Source: Nitrospiraceae bacterium (lineage in GTDB: Bacteria > Nitrospirota > Thermodesulfovibrionia > Thermodesulfovibrionales > UBA1546). Taken from it: a stretch of DNA of 41,530 nucleotides. Each line of letters starts with the position of its first letter. Positions within the stretch are counted from its first letter, which is position 1. The notes below the pieces were generated by a model that saw only the letters and a list, made by a program, of their open reading frames with translations, made no database searches and was not told the DNA's origin. Location of the stretch: contig QZJQ01000025.1 of assembly GCA_003599795.1 (NCBI GenBank), positions 1 to 41,530 of the forward strand, in the 5' to 3' direction. The translations under genes and the position numbers were made by a program. Shown one piece after another: positions 34,908 through 41,530 of the stretch.

Positions 34908-35660
34908 TTGCGCAGACCATTCATTGCAGCCAATTGGAAAATGAACAAGACCATTCCTGAGACACGGGAATTCTTAAAGGAATTGGTGTCTCTTGTAAAG
35001 GATGCAAAAGACGTGGATATTATTGTAGCCCCGCCGTTTACCGCCCTTTCTGCTGCTGCAGAGAGCGTTGCGGGGGCTAATATAAAAATTGCTGCACAGG
35101 ATATTTTTTATGAGGAAAAAGGCGCGTTTACCGGCGAAATATCGCCGGCTATGATTTTGGACTCCGGGTGCACGCACGTTATCATCGGGCACTCTGAACG
35201 AAGGCAGTATTTTAATGAAACAGATGAGGTGATTAATAAGAAGGTCAAAGCGGCAAAGAAAAGCGGGCTTGGCGTTATTTTCTGCATAGGAGAATCCCTT
35301 GCGGAAAGAGAGTCAGGGAAGACGTTTGATGTGTTGAAAAGGGAAGTTGAGAAGGGGCTTGAAAATGTAGGCGGAGACAATGTTGTTGTGGCCTATGAAC
35401 CCGTATGGGCGATTGGCACCGGCAGGACAGCAGCGCCTTCACAGGCGCAGGAGGCGCATGCTTACATCAGGGAGAGGTTAAGGTTTTTATATGGAAATAA
35501 GGCTGATGAAAATCGTATAATATACGGAGGAAGCGTAACCCCTGAGAATGTGGATTCTCTGATGGCTTGTGAAGATGTGGATGGAGCGCTTGTTGGCGGA
35601 GCAAGCCTGAAGGTTGAAAGCTTTGTAAGGTTAGTTAAATTTAATACGGAGGCGAGATGA
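34908..35660 (+). CDS. tpiA: Triosephosphate isomerase
   Basis: TpiA interconverts DHAP and glyceraldehyde-3-phosphate. The 250-residue protein has the substrate lysine motif AANWKMNKT, the catalytic His in IIGHSERRQYF, the catalytic Glu in VAYEPVWAIGTGRTA, and the phosphate loop IIYGGSVTPENV. The start is TTG (MRRPFIAANWKMNK); no ATG lies upstream of the essential NWK motif. It is coupled to secG by an ATGA overlap. Confidence 0.96.
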   Translation: MRRPFIAANWKMNKTIPETREFLKELVSLVKDAKDVDIIVAPPFTALSAAAESVAGANIKIAAQDIFYEEKGAFTGEISPAMILDSGCTHVIIGHSERRQYFNETDEVINKKVKAAKKSGLGVIFCIGESLAERESGKTFDVLKREVEKGLENVGGDNVVVAYEPVWAIGTGRTAAPSQAQEAHAYIRERLRFLYGNKADENRIIYGGSVTPENVDSLMACEDVDGALVGGASLKVESFVRLVKFNTEAR

Positions 35661-36028
35661 TAACTCTTCTTTTGACGGTTCACGTTATCGTGGCATTATT
35701 TTTGATTTTTATCGTTCTTATACAGAGCGGCGGCAAAGGGGCGGAACTCGGCGCAGCATTTGGCGGTTCAAGCCAGACTCTTTTTGGAAGCCGGGGGGCG
35801 GCCACTTTTTTCAGCAAGCTTACCACAATAGCCGCGGTTGCTTTTATGGTTACGTCTTTGTCTCTCGCAATCGTTTCAACAAAGAGCGGGTCTGTTGTAA
35901 AGGAGACTCTTCCTGTTAAGGAGAAAGCTGATATACCGGCGTCGCAGGGCCCAATTTCCGGAGACGTTCAGCCGGCCCAACCGTCTCAGCCGCCTGTTCA
36001 AACACCAGCACAGCCTGCGAGGAAATAG
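35657..36028 (+). CDS. secG: Protein-export membrane protein SecG
   Basis: SecG assists the SecYE channel. The 123-residue protein has the two family helices (about 3-22 and 52-71) joined by the conserved loop LIQSGGKGAELGAAFGGSSQTLFGSRGAATFFSKLT, then a Pro/Gln/Ala-rich C-terminal tail. Its ATG overlaps the tpiA stop codon, with ACGGAGGCGAG upstream. A 43-codon gene follows after 3 nt. Confidence 0.93.
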   Translation: MITLLLTVHVIVALFLIFIVLIQSGGKGAELGAAFGGSSQTLFGSRGAATFFSKLTTIAAVAFMVTSLSLAIVSTKSGSVVKETLPVKEKADIPASQGPISGDVQPAQPSQPPVQTPAQPARK

Positions 36029-36031
36029 GCA

Positions 36032-36163
36032 ATGAACGACCTGTTTTTAGTCTTAGGCATTCTGGCGGTGTGGATAATTCTTCAGGTTGTAGTATTTCCG
36101 CGTTTGGGTATTTCTACATGAGGTGTTCCCAAGGAGCCGGGCGCTCCAAAAAAGAAATGCTGA
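36032..36163 (+). CDS. Probable selenocysteine-containing membrane mini-protein (in-frame TGA)
   Basis: Not in the ORF track because of an in-frame TGA (36119-36121). The reading is MNDLFLVLGILAVWIILQ plus VVVFPRLGIST, then TGA, then GVPKEPGAPKKKC and stop. Residues 4-22 form one transmembrane helix; the basic Pro/Gly tail would face the cytoplasm or bulk, with Sec at position 30 and a final Cys at 43 as a possible redox pair. GAGGAA lies 8 nt before ATG, and secG ends 3 nt upstream. A SECIS-like hairpin follows the TGA at the right distance. If TGA is a true stop, the product is a 29-residue hydrophobic peptide. A second in-frame TGA ends it. I do not know the function. Confidence 0.6.
36133..36147 (+). 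other. Bacterial SECIS-like hairpin
   Basis: GGAGC-CGGGC-GCTCC forms a 5-bp G/C-rich hairpin. Its apical loop begins 17 nt after the TGA and has G as the second loop base, matching the published bacterial SECIS rule (a small stem-loop with a G in the first two loop positions, about 16-37 nt after UGA). Read from sequence only; not folded by program. Confidence 0.55.
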
Positions 36164-36259
36164 AAGTGCGGTAATTTTTTGCGTTTTCTGTCCTCATATC
36201 ATAATCTACAATAAAGTCATTAACTTTACATTTTTGTCATATCTTATTAAACTTATCTT

Positions 36260-37792
36260 ATGAAACGCGATTACGATAAGGCTCTTGAAATCACGGCGCT
36301 TTACGAGATAAGCAAACTTCTGGGCTCTTCACTTAACCTGAAATCAAACCTCAGAGGTGTGATGCGGGTTCTCTCAGAATATCTGGATATGAAAAGGGGA
36401 AATGTCGCGCTCAGAAGCAACAGTGAGGTGTCTATTGTCGCTGCTTACGGAATGACTGAGGAGGAAATAAAAAAAGGCAGGTACACGCTTGGTGAGGGCA
36501 TTATCGGCAGGGTTGCAAAGCTCGGCTCTCCCATAGTGATTCCAAGCATCGGGGAAGAGCCGTTATTTTTGAATAAGACCGGAGCAAGAAAAATTATCAG
36601 GAAGGAAAATATTGCATTCTTATGTGTGCCGATAAAATTTAAGAATGAAACGCTTGGCGTGCTGAGCGTTGACAGGCTTTTCGGCTCTAAGGTCATATCT
36701 TTTGAGGAAGACCTGAGGCTGTTGAAGATTATTGCATCGCTGATTGCCCAGACCGTAAAGCTTCATATGGAGATTGAAAAAGAGAGAGAGGCATTTCTTG
36801 AGGAAAAGGAAAATCTCAGGCAGCAGCTTAAGGGCAAATACAGGCTGGAAAACATCATAGGCCAGTCGGACAGGATGCAGGAGGTCTTCGGCGCTGTTCA
36901 CAGCGTAGCTCCTTCAAGGGCCAATGTGCTTTTACGCGGGGAAAGCGGAACAGGCAAAGAGCTTATTGCAAAGGCGATACATTATATGAGCCCGAGGGCA
37001 AAGGGGCCGTTTATAAAATTCAACTGTGCGTCCATTCCTGAGGGGCTTCTTGAGTCAGAACTCTTTGGCCACGAAAAGGGCGCATTTACCGGCGCAATGG
37101 CGATGAGAAAAGGCAGGTTTGAACTTGCCGACAACGGGACCATATTTCTTGATGAGATAGGCGACCTTCCTTTAGCGCTCCAGCCTAAGATACTCAGGGT
37201 CTTGCAGGAAAAGGAATTTGAAAGGGTAGGCGGCGAAAAAACAACAAAAGTTGACGTAAGGCTTATTGCCGCTACAAGCAGAAATCTTGAGAATCTCGTT
37301 TCTGAAGGAAAGTTCAGGGAGGATCTTTATTACAGGCTGAACGTCGTTCCGGTATTCCTGCCTCCGTTAAGGGAAAAGATTGAGGATATACCTTTGCTTG
37401 TGGAATACTTTCTGAAAAAATATAATGAAGAAAATCACAAGTCTGTGTCCATAGCGCCTGATGCTTTAAATACCCTTGTAAATTATGACTGGCCCGGCAA
37501 TGTAAGAGAGCTTGAGAATACAATAGAGAGACTGGTAGTTATGTCGTGTCAGAAAAATATATCCCCCTCTGATTTGCCTTTTAATATCCGAGACCATACA
37601 CTCAGGGCCAAGTACGCATCTCAGATAAAGGATGCACTTCCCTCAACAATTGAAGATATTGAAAAGGCCAAGATACTTGATGCGATTAAGAGGACGGGAG
37701 GGATTCAGGCGAAGGCGGCAAGGCTTCTCGGCATTACCCCCCGCCAGATAGGCTATAAGATTAAGAAGTACGACCTCTCTGTGCTGAAATAG
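36260..37792 (+). CDS. nifA: NifA-like sigma-54-dependent activator (GAF-AAA-Fis)
   Basis: A 510-residue enhancer-binding protein. It has an N-terminal GAF sensor domain (about 20-175), a coiled linker ([20 protein letters not shown]), an AAA+ domain ([15 protein letters not shown], canonical [16 protein letters not shown]) and a C-terminal Fis HTH ([25 protein letters not shown]), the combination and HTH typical of NifA. It lies just upstream of the porin-amtB-glnK-amtB genes, both of which have sigma-54-type promoters, so they are likely targets. nif structural genes are not in the window, so another nitrogen-regulatory role is possible. No strong ribosome site. Confidence 0.82.
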   Translation: MKRDYDKALEITALYEISKLLGSSLNLKSNLRGVMRVLSEYLDMKRGNVALRSNSEVSIVAAYGMTEEEIKKGRYTLGEGIIGRVAKLGSPIVIPSIGEEPLFLNKTGARKIIRKENIAFLCVPIKFKNETLGVLSVDRLFGSKVISFEEDLRLLKIIASLIAQTVKLHMEIEKEREAFLEEKENLRQQLKGKYRLENIIGQSDRMQEVFGAVHSVAPSRANVLLRGESGTGKELIAKAIHYMSPRAKGPFIKFNCASIPEGLLESELFGHEKGAFTGAMAMRKGRFELADNGTIFLDEIGDLPLALQPKILRVLQEKEFERVGGEKTTKVDVRLIAATSRNLENLVSEGKFREDLYYRLNVVPVFLPPLREKIEDIPLLVEYFLKKYNEENHKSVSIAPDALNTLVNYDWPGNVRELENTIERLVVMSCQKNISPSDLPFNIRDHTLRAKYASQIKDALPSTIEDIEKAKILDAIKRTGGIQAKAARLLGITPRQIGYKIKKYDLSVLK

Positions 37793-37851
37793 CAACTCGT
37801 CCGTATCACTGCACTGTCTTAATTCTGTTTATATTTTTTTGATACTAAGCC

Positions 37852-37882
37852 TACAAAATTGTACTATGAATACAATTTTGTA
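37852..37882. promoter_or_regulatory. Tandem TACAAAATTGTA palindromes upstream of the porin gene
   Basis: TACAAAATTGTA, 7 nt, TACAATTTTGTA: two exact inverted copies of a 12-bp near-palindrome, ending 46 nt before the -24 GG of the sigma-54 promoter. The same 12-mer occurs before the second amtB. It is probably the upstream activating site of an enhancer-binding protein. It does not fit the NifA site TGT-N10-ACA (spacing here is 9). Confidence 0.65.
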
Positions 37883-37926
37883 TTAAACCCCAATCTATTA
37901 ATCCTTGTAAATCAATAGGTTATATT

Positions 37927-37945
37927 TTGGCATGATTCTGGCAAT
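37927..37945 (+). promoter_or_regulatory. Sigma-54 promoter of the porin-amtB unit
   Basis: TTGGCATGATTCTGGCAAT has GG and GC dinucleotides separated by exactly 10 nt, and TGGCATG matches the -24 consensus. It predicts a start near 37954, about 20 nt before the gene. Confidence 0.75.
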
Positions 37946-37975
37946 AACTTCTAATAAAAATTAGGAGGTGTTGTG

Positions 37976-38881
37976 ATGAAAGGGTTAAGGATTTTAGTTT
38001 TAGCAGTGGCTTTGGTGTTTGGATTTTCCATCACCGGTGTTTATGCGGAGGAAAAGAAGGTGGACGGAAAGACAGTCCATGAAGTGCCTACAGAAAAGGG
38101 AGCAACTCTTGCTCATACGGTAAAGCCGGAAACGTCTCCTGTCTCGGGCAGCGCGTCAATTGGAGTTTTCAACCGGTATATATTCAGGGGGTATGAGATA
38201 AACTCGAACAGTGTTGTAGTGCAGCCCGCTGTAAGCGTTTCTTACAAAGGGTTCTCAGCATCGCTCTGGAGCAACATTGACAGCAATGTTAACGGCACAC
38301 AGAGCGTAACCAATGCAAACTATCTTTCAAATCAGGGCAAGAAAGACCTTAATGAAACTGATTTAACGCTGAGCTATACTTATGTCATAGACAAGCTTAG
38401 CCTTACCGGCGGCTATATTTACTACGGCACGGATTATACCGCTGAGACGGAAGAGGTTTTCGTGACAATGGCGTATGACACTCTGTTAAAGCCCACGCTA
38501 TCAGTCTATCGGGACATAAACGAGTATGGCGGCATCTATTTCAATCTCTCAATAGCGCATTCATTTCCTGTGTATAAGGAAATAACACTTGATCTCGGCG
38601 CTTCGGCAGGTTATTTTGCGGGCAGCGATGATTACTGGAAGACATACCAATCTTCCACAGGCGCATACACAGGCAAGAAATACAGCGGACTGCATGACGG
38701 CATGTTAAAGGCTGGCTTTACCATACCGATAGCAAAGAATGTTTCAGTTCAGCCGCTTGTGCAATACTGGTTCCCGCTGTCAAGCAATGCTAAAAAGAGC
38801 GTGAGCGGAAATTCATATAACCCGAATGGCAAGCTTGATGAAACCCTTGTGACAGGCGTAAGTCTGACGCTCAGTTTTTAA
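37976..38881 (+). CDS. Outer-membrane porin-like protein (Gcw_chp/TorF family)
   Basis: A 301-residue protein with a Sec signal (about 1-22, ending VYAEE), a short polar segment, then alternating beta-strands from SGSASIGVFNRYIFRGYEINSNSVVVQPAVSVSYKGFSASLW to the terminal aromatic residue (VSLTLSF), as for an outer-membrane barrel. The 'NRYIFRG' opening is the mark of the Gcw_chp/TIGR02001 porin-like family, often next to amtB/glnK. It starts at ATG 37976 (AGGAGG 7 nt upstream); the track begins one codon earlier at GTG. amtB follows after 24 nt. It is probably nitrogen-regulated; the solute is unknown. Confidence 0.82.
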   Translation: MKGLRILVLAVALVFGFSITGVYAEEKKVDGKTVHEVPTEKGATLAHTVKPETSPVSGSASIGVFNRYIFRGYEINSNSVVVQPAVSVSYKGFSASLWSNIDSNVNGTQSVTNANYLSNQGKKDLNETDLTLSYTYVIDKLSLTGGYIYYGTDYTAETEEVFVTMAYDTLLKPTLSVYRDINEYGGIYFNLSIAHSFPVYKEITLDLGASAGYFAGSDDYWKTYQSSTGAYTGKKYSGLHDGMLKAGFTIPIAKNVSVQPLVQYWFPLSSNAKKSVSGNSYNPNGKLDETLVTGVSLTLSF

Positions 38882-38905
38882 GAAAAATTATGACGGAGGT
38901 GTAAA

Positions 38906-40273
38906 ATGAAACGTTTAGTAAGTGTTCTGGTTTTAGTATGTGTTATGGCGTTAACAGGTTCTTTGCTTGCAGAGGAGGTAAAGAGTGAAGTCCCGGCTGC
39001 ACCGGTTGTTGCAGCCCAGCCTGTGCCGGCACCGGTTCCGGCGCCGCCAAAGGTTGATACCGGCGATACTGCATGGGTTTTGATTTCAACGGCGCTCGTT
39101 ATGCTCATGACTCCCGGCCTGGCTCTTTTTTACGGCGGTATGGTCAGGAGAAAAAATGTCCTCGGCACAATAATGCAGAGCTTTATATCTCTCGGGGTTA
39201 TAACCATATTGTGGGTGCTTTATGGCTACAGCCTTTCATTCGGGCCAGATAAATGGCACATAATAGGCGGCCTTGAATGGGTCGGGCTCAAAGGCGTAGG
39301 GCTTGATCCAAACCCTGACTATGCGGCAACTATACCGCATCAGGCATTCATGATATTTCAGATGATGTTTGCAGTGATTACGCCGGCGCTGATAACAGGC
39401 GCGTTTGCGGAGAGGTTTAAGTTTAAAGCATATCTTATCTTTCTTGTGCTGTGGGCAACTATTGTTTACTTCCCAATGGCGCACTGGGTATGGGGTGTCG
39501 GCGGATGGATGAGAGAGCTTGGCGCTCTTGATTTCGCAGGTGGCCTTGTTGTTCATATAAGTTCGGGAGTTTCAGCTCTGGCAGCGGCCATTGTTGTCGG
39601 AAGAAGAAGAGGGCACGGCATTGAAAACATGGCTCCTCATAATCTTACAATGACACTCCTCGGAGCTGCTCTACTCTGGTTCGGGTGGTTTGGTTTTAAC
39701 GGAGGAAGCGCTGTTGCATCCGGTTCGCTGGCAACATCAGCTTTTGTTGTAACACACATAGCAACCGCGGCAGCAGCGCTTTCATGGATGTTTGTTGAAT
39801 GGATGCACAGGAATAAACCGACTGTTTTGGGCGCGGCTTCAGGAGCAGTTGCAGGGCTTGTAGCGATAACACCCGCATCAGGTTTTGTAGGCCCGATGCC
39901 TGCAATTATCATAGGGCTTGTGGCGGGAGTATTATGCTATATGGCTGTTAATCTCAAGACCAAGCTTGGTTACGATGACTCTCTTGATGCAGTCGGAGTG
40001 CACGGCGTGGGCGGCACCTGGGGCGCGATAGCAACAGGTTTATTTGCGTCTAAATTGATAAACAGCGCAGGCAACGACGGGCTTTTTTACGGGAATGCAA
40101 CGCTTTTATTGAATCAGATAATAAGCGTCGGAGCTGCATGGATATATTCCTTTGTGGTTACTCTCGTAATTTTAAAGGTTATTGACTGGACTGTCGGCTT
40201 GCGTGTAAGTGAAGAAAATGAATCAGACGGTCTTGATCTCAGCCAGCATGGCGAGAGCGGATATACATTATAA
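38906..40273 (+). CDS. amtB: Ammonium transporter Amt, copy 1
   Basis: A 455-residue ammonium channel. Signal peptide (1-22), then an unusual Pro/Ala/Val-rich stretch (about 29-50, APVVAAQPVPAPVPAPPKVD) before the Amt core starting DTGDTAWVLISTALVMLMTPGLALFYGGMVRRKN. It contains GAFAERFKFKAYL, the two pore histidines (PMAHWVWG and VGVHGVGGTWG) and eleven helices. ACGGAGG precedes ATG. It is expected to be controlled by the PII protein encoded 84 nt later. Confidence 0.95.
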   Translation: MKRLVSVLVLVCVMALTGSLLAEEVKSEVPAAPVVAAQPVPAPVPAPPKVDTGDTAWVLISTALVMLMTPGLALFYGGMVRRKNVLGTIMQSFISLGVITILWVLYGYSLSFGPDKWHIIGGLEWVGLKGVGLDPNPDYAATIPHQAFMIFQMMFAVITPALITGAFAERFKFKAYLIFLVLWATIVYFPMAHWVWGVGGWMRELGALDFAGGLVVHISSGVSALAAAIVVGRRRGHGIENMAPHNLTMTLLGAALLWFGWFGFNGGSAVASGSLATSAFVVTHIATAAAALSWMFVEWMHRNKPTVLGAASGAVAGLVAITPASGFVGPMPAIIIGLVAGVLCYMAVNLKTKLGYDDSLDAVGVHGVGGTWGAIATGLFASKLINSAGNDGLFYGNATLLLNQIISVGAAWIYSFVVTLVILKVIDWTVGLRVSEENESDGLDLSQHGESGYTL

Positions 40274-40276
40274 AAA

Positions 40277-40696
<420 letters not shown>

Positions 40697-40700
40697 AAAA

Positions 40701-40762
40701 GGTGAATTGGTAAACAGGTGAATGGGTAAATAGGCTTGCCCGCTTTTTAGACGGGCAAGCCT
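40701..40762. repeat. Four 8-bp direct repeats followed by an 11-bp hairpin
   Basis: GGTGAATT GGTAAACA GGTGAATG GGTAAATA GG repeats with an 8-nt period just past glnK, then AGGCTTGCCCG-9 nt-CGGGCAAGCCT forms a perfect 11-bp stem. The stem is followed by CTAAAATT rather than a T run, so it is at best a weak terminator of glnK. The gap 40697-40994 (298 nt) otherwise holds the palindromes and sigma-54 promoter listed below. Confidence 0.6.
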
Positions 40763-40787
40763 CTAAAATTGAGTAGAAATTATTTCT

Positions 40788-40899
40788 TACAAAAATGTAG
40801 TCAGTACAAAATAGTAGGAAATCTGCAACTTATTGCGAACAAAGAGTAAAAGGCTGCTTAAAGCCATGGAATCCTACAAAATTGTAGGATTCTATGGCT
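40788..40899. promoter_or_regulatory. Three TACAAAATTGTA-type sites upstream of the second amtB
   Basis: TACAAAAATGTA (40788), TACAAAATAGTA (40805) and TACAAAATTGTA (40875). The last sits at the centre of a 38-nt near-perfect palindrome (AGCCATGGAATCCTACAA..TTGTAGGATTCTATGGCT, 40862-40899). The last core ends 54 nt before the -24 GG, similar to the arrangement upstream of the porin gene. The long palindrome could also form an RNA hairpin at the end of the glnK transcript. Confidence 0.6.
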
Positions 40900-40938
40900 A
40901 TTCATGCTTTTAAAATACTTTAAAAATCAAATAGTTAT

Positions 40939-40957
40939 CTGGCACACTTTTAGCTAA
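40939..40957 (+). promoter_or_regulatory. Sigma-54 promoter of the second amtB
   Basis: CTGGCACACTTTTAGCTAA has TGGCAC at -24 and GC at -12 with the required 10-nt spacing between GG and GC. It lies about 40 nt before the ATG of the second amtB. Confidence 0.78.
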
Positions 40958-40994
40958 TTATCCAAAAAATCTAATTTCAAGGAGTGCTTCCGAA

Positions 40995-41530
40995 ATGAAA
41001 AAGGGGATAACTTTAGCTATTTGCGCAATCTGTTTCTTCTTTATCACCACAACCAATGTTTTAGCTCAGGAATCGGGAAAGATTGACGCAGGAGATACCG
41101 CCTTTGTTCTTCTTTCAGCGTCGCTTGTAATGCTCATGACTCCGGGGCTTGCGCTTTTTTACGGCGGTATGGTAAGGCGTAAAAATGTCCTCGGAACAAT
41201 AATGCAAAGTTTTGTCGCAATCGCTATAGTTAGCGTCCAGTGGATCCTCTTCGGATACAGCCTCTCTTTTGGCCCTGACATCGGCGGGTTTATCGGAAGC
41301 CTTGATTGGGCTGGTTTAAATGGCGTGGGCAATACTCCCAATCCGGACTATGCTGCAACAATCCCGCATATCGCGTTCATGATATATCAGGCTATGTTTG
41401 CAGTGATAACGCCTGCATTGATTACCGGCGCTTTTGCCGAACGGATGAAATTTTCAGCTTTCTTTGTATTTACAATCCTGTGGTCAACAATTGTCTATGA
41501 CCCTGTTGCGCACTGGGTGTGGGGCACAGG
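40995..41530 (+). CDS. amtB: Ammonium transporter Amt, copy 2 (3' end outside window)
   Basis: A partial gene absent from the ORF track because it runs off the window. It reads MKKGITLAICAICFFFIT (signal peptide, cleavage after VLAQ), then KIDAGDTAFVLLSASLVMLMTPGLALFYGGMVRRKNVLGTIMQSF, and continues to AHWVWGTG at the edge, including the first pore histidine. It is clearly homologous to copy 1 but lacks the Pro/Ala-rich linker. GGAG lies upstream of the ATG at a long spacing. It has its own sigma-54 promoter and is therefore separately regulated. Confidence 0.93.
   Translation, partial: MKKGITLAICAICFFFITTTNVLAQESGKIDAGDTAFVLLSASLVMLMTPGLALFYGGMVRRKNVLGTIMQSFVAIAIVSVQWILFGYSLSFGPDIGGFIGSLDWAGLNGVGNTPNPDYAATIPHIAFMIYQAMFAVITPALITGAFAERMKFSAFFVFTILWSTIVYDPVAHWVWGT

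Noticed and set aside
36164-36217. Second readthrough extension of the mini-selenoprotein past the next TGA (KCGNFLRF...)
   Set aside because: It would need a second selenocysteine one residue after a Cys and has no second SECIS-like hairpin; the tail does not look coding.
37860-37874. Possible NifA site (TGT...ACA) before the porin gene
   Set aside because: The spacing is 9 nt, not 10, and the other copies of the palindrome do not keep it; the repeated unit is the 12-bp palindrome instead.
40732-40762. Strong hairpin after glnK as an intrinsic terminator
   Set aside because: Perfect 11-bp stem but followed by CTAAAATT, with no T run on either strand; recorded as a hairpin within the repeat feature instead.

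Overview
The window looks like a chromosomal segment of an anaerobic, sulfite/sulfate-respiring bacterium with about 45% GC by eye. The best guess is an uncultivated member of the Nitrospirota (Thermodesulfovibrionia-like). The guess rests on a complete DsrMKJOP membrane complex plus DsrC, an archaeal-type methionine adenosyltransferase, NtrYX and NifA-type sigma-54 regulators, and two ammonium channels with a PII protein. No rRNA, tRNA, CRISPR array or transposase gene was seen. Taxonomy is inference; only protein motifs were read.

Layout. (1) 1-7254, minus strand: DUF355 'adenosine-specific kinase', a small zinc-ribbon protein and dsrC, then an intrinsic terminator, then an RsbRD_N-like gene followed by dsrM-K-J-O-P in a tightly overlapping operon that ends in a second terminator. 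Together these pass electrons from the menaquinone pool to the DsrC trisulfide. (2) 7348-11361, plus: DUF4390, ntrY, ntrX. (3) 11377-13697, minus: a small membrane protein and two zinc-type dehydrogenases. (4) 13833-18753, plus: hemL, orphan atpZ/atpI-like genes, pgi, a MazG-like hydrolase and archaeal-type MAT, followed by a minus-strand AmpG-like MFS transporter. (5) 20180-24719, plus: the classic yceD-rpmF-plsX-fabH cluster, then gpsA and larB. (6) 24718-27060: a small membrane ORF bracketed by inverted repeats, a TumE-type toxin-antitoxin-like pair, and proB. (7) 27095-32764, minus: clpC-tlpA-DUF4416, mdh-ndk and a cold-shock gene. (8) 32974-36163, plus: a secreted Ig-like repeat protein, tpiA, secG, and a very short gene directly behind secG that appears to encode a selenocysteine-containing membrane mini-protein. 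(9) 36260-41530, plus: a nitrogen-control island with a NifA-like activator, a Gcw_chp/TorF-type porin, amtB, glnK and a second amtB cut by the window edge.

Three signals stand out. The first is the probable selenoprotein at 36032-36163: an in-frame TGA followed by a bacterial SECIS-like hairpin. The second is a repeated 12-bp palindrome (TACAAAATTGTA) upstream of two sigma-54 promoters in the ammonium island, probably the site of an enhancer-binding protein. The third is a family of intergenic snap-back repeats built from 7-8 bp units; four AT-rich copies lie directly before genes whose start codons have no visible Shine-Dalgarno sequence.
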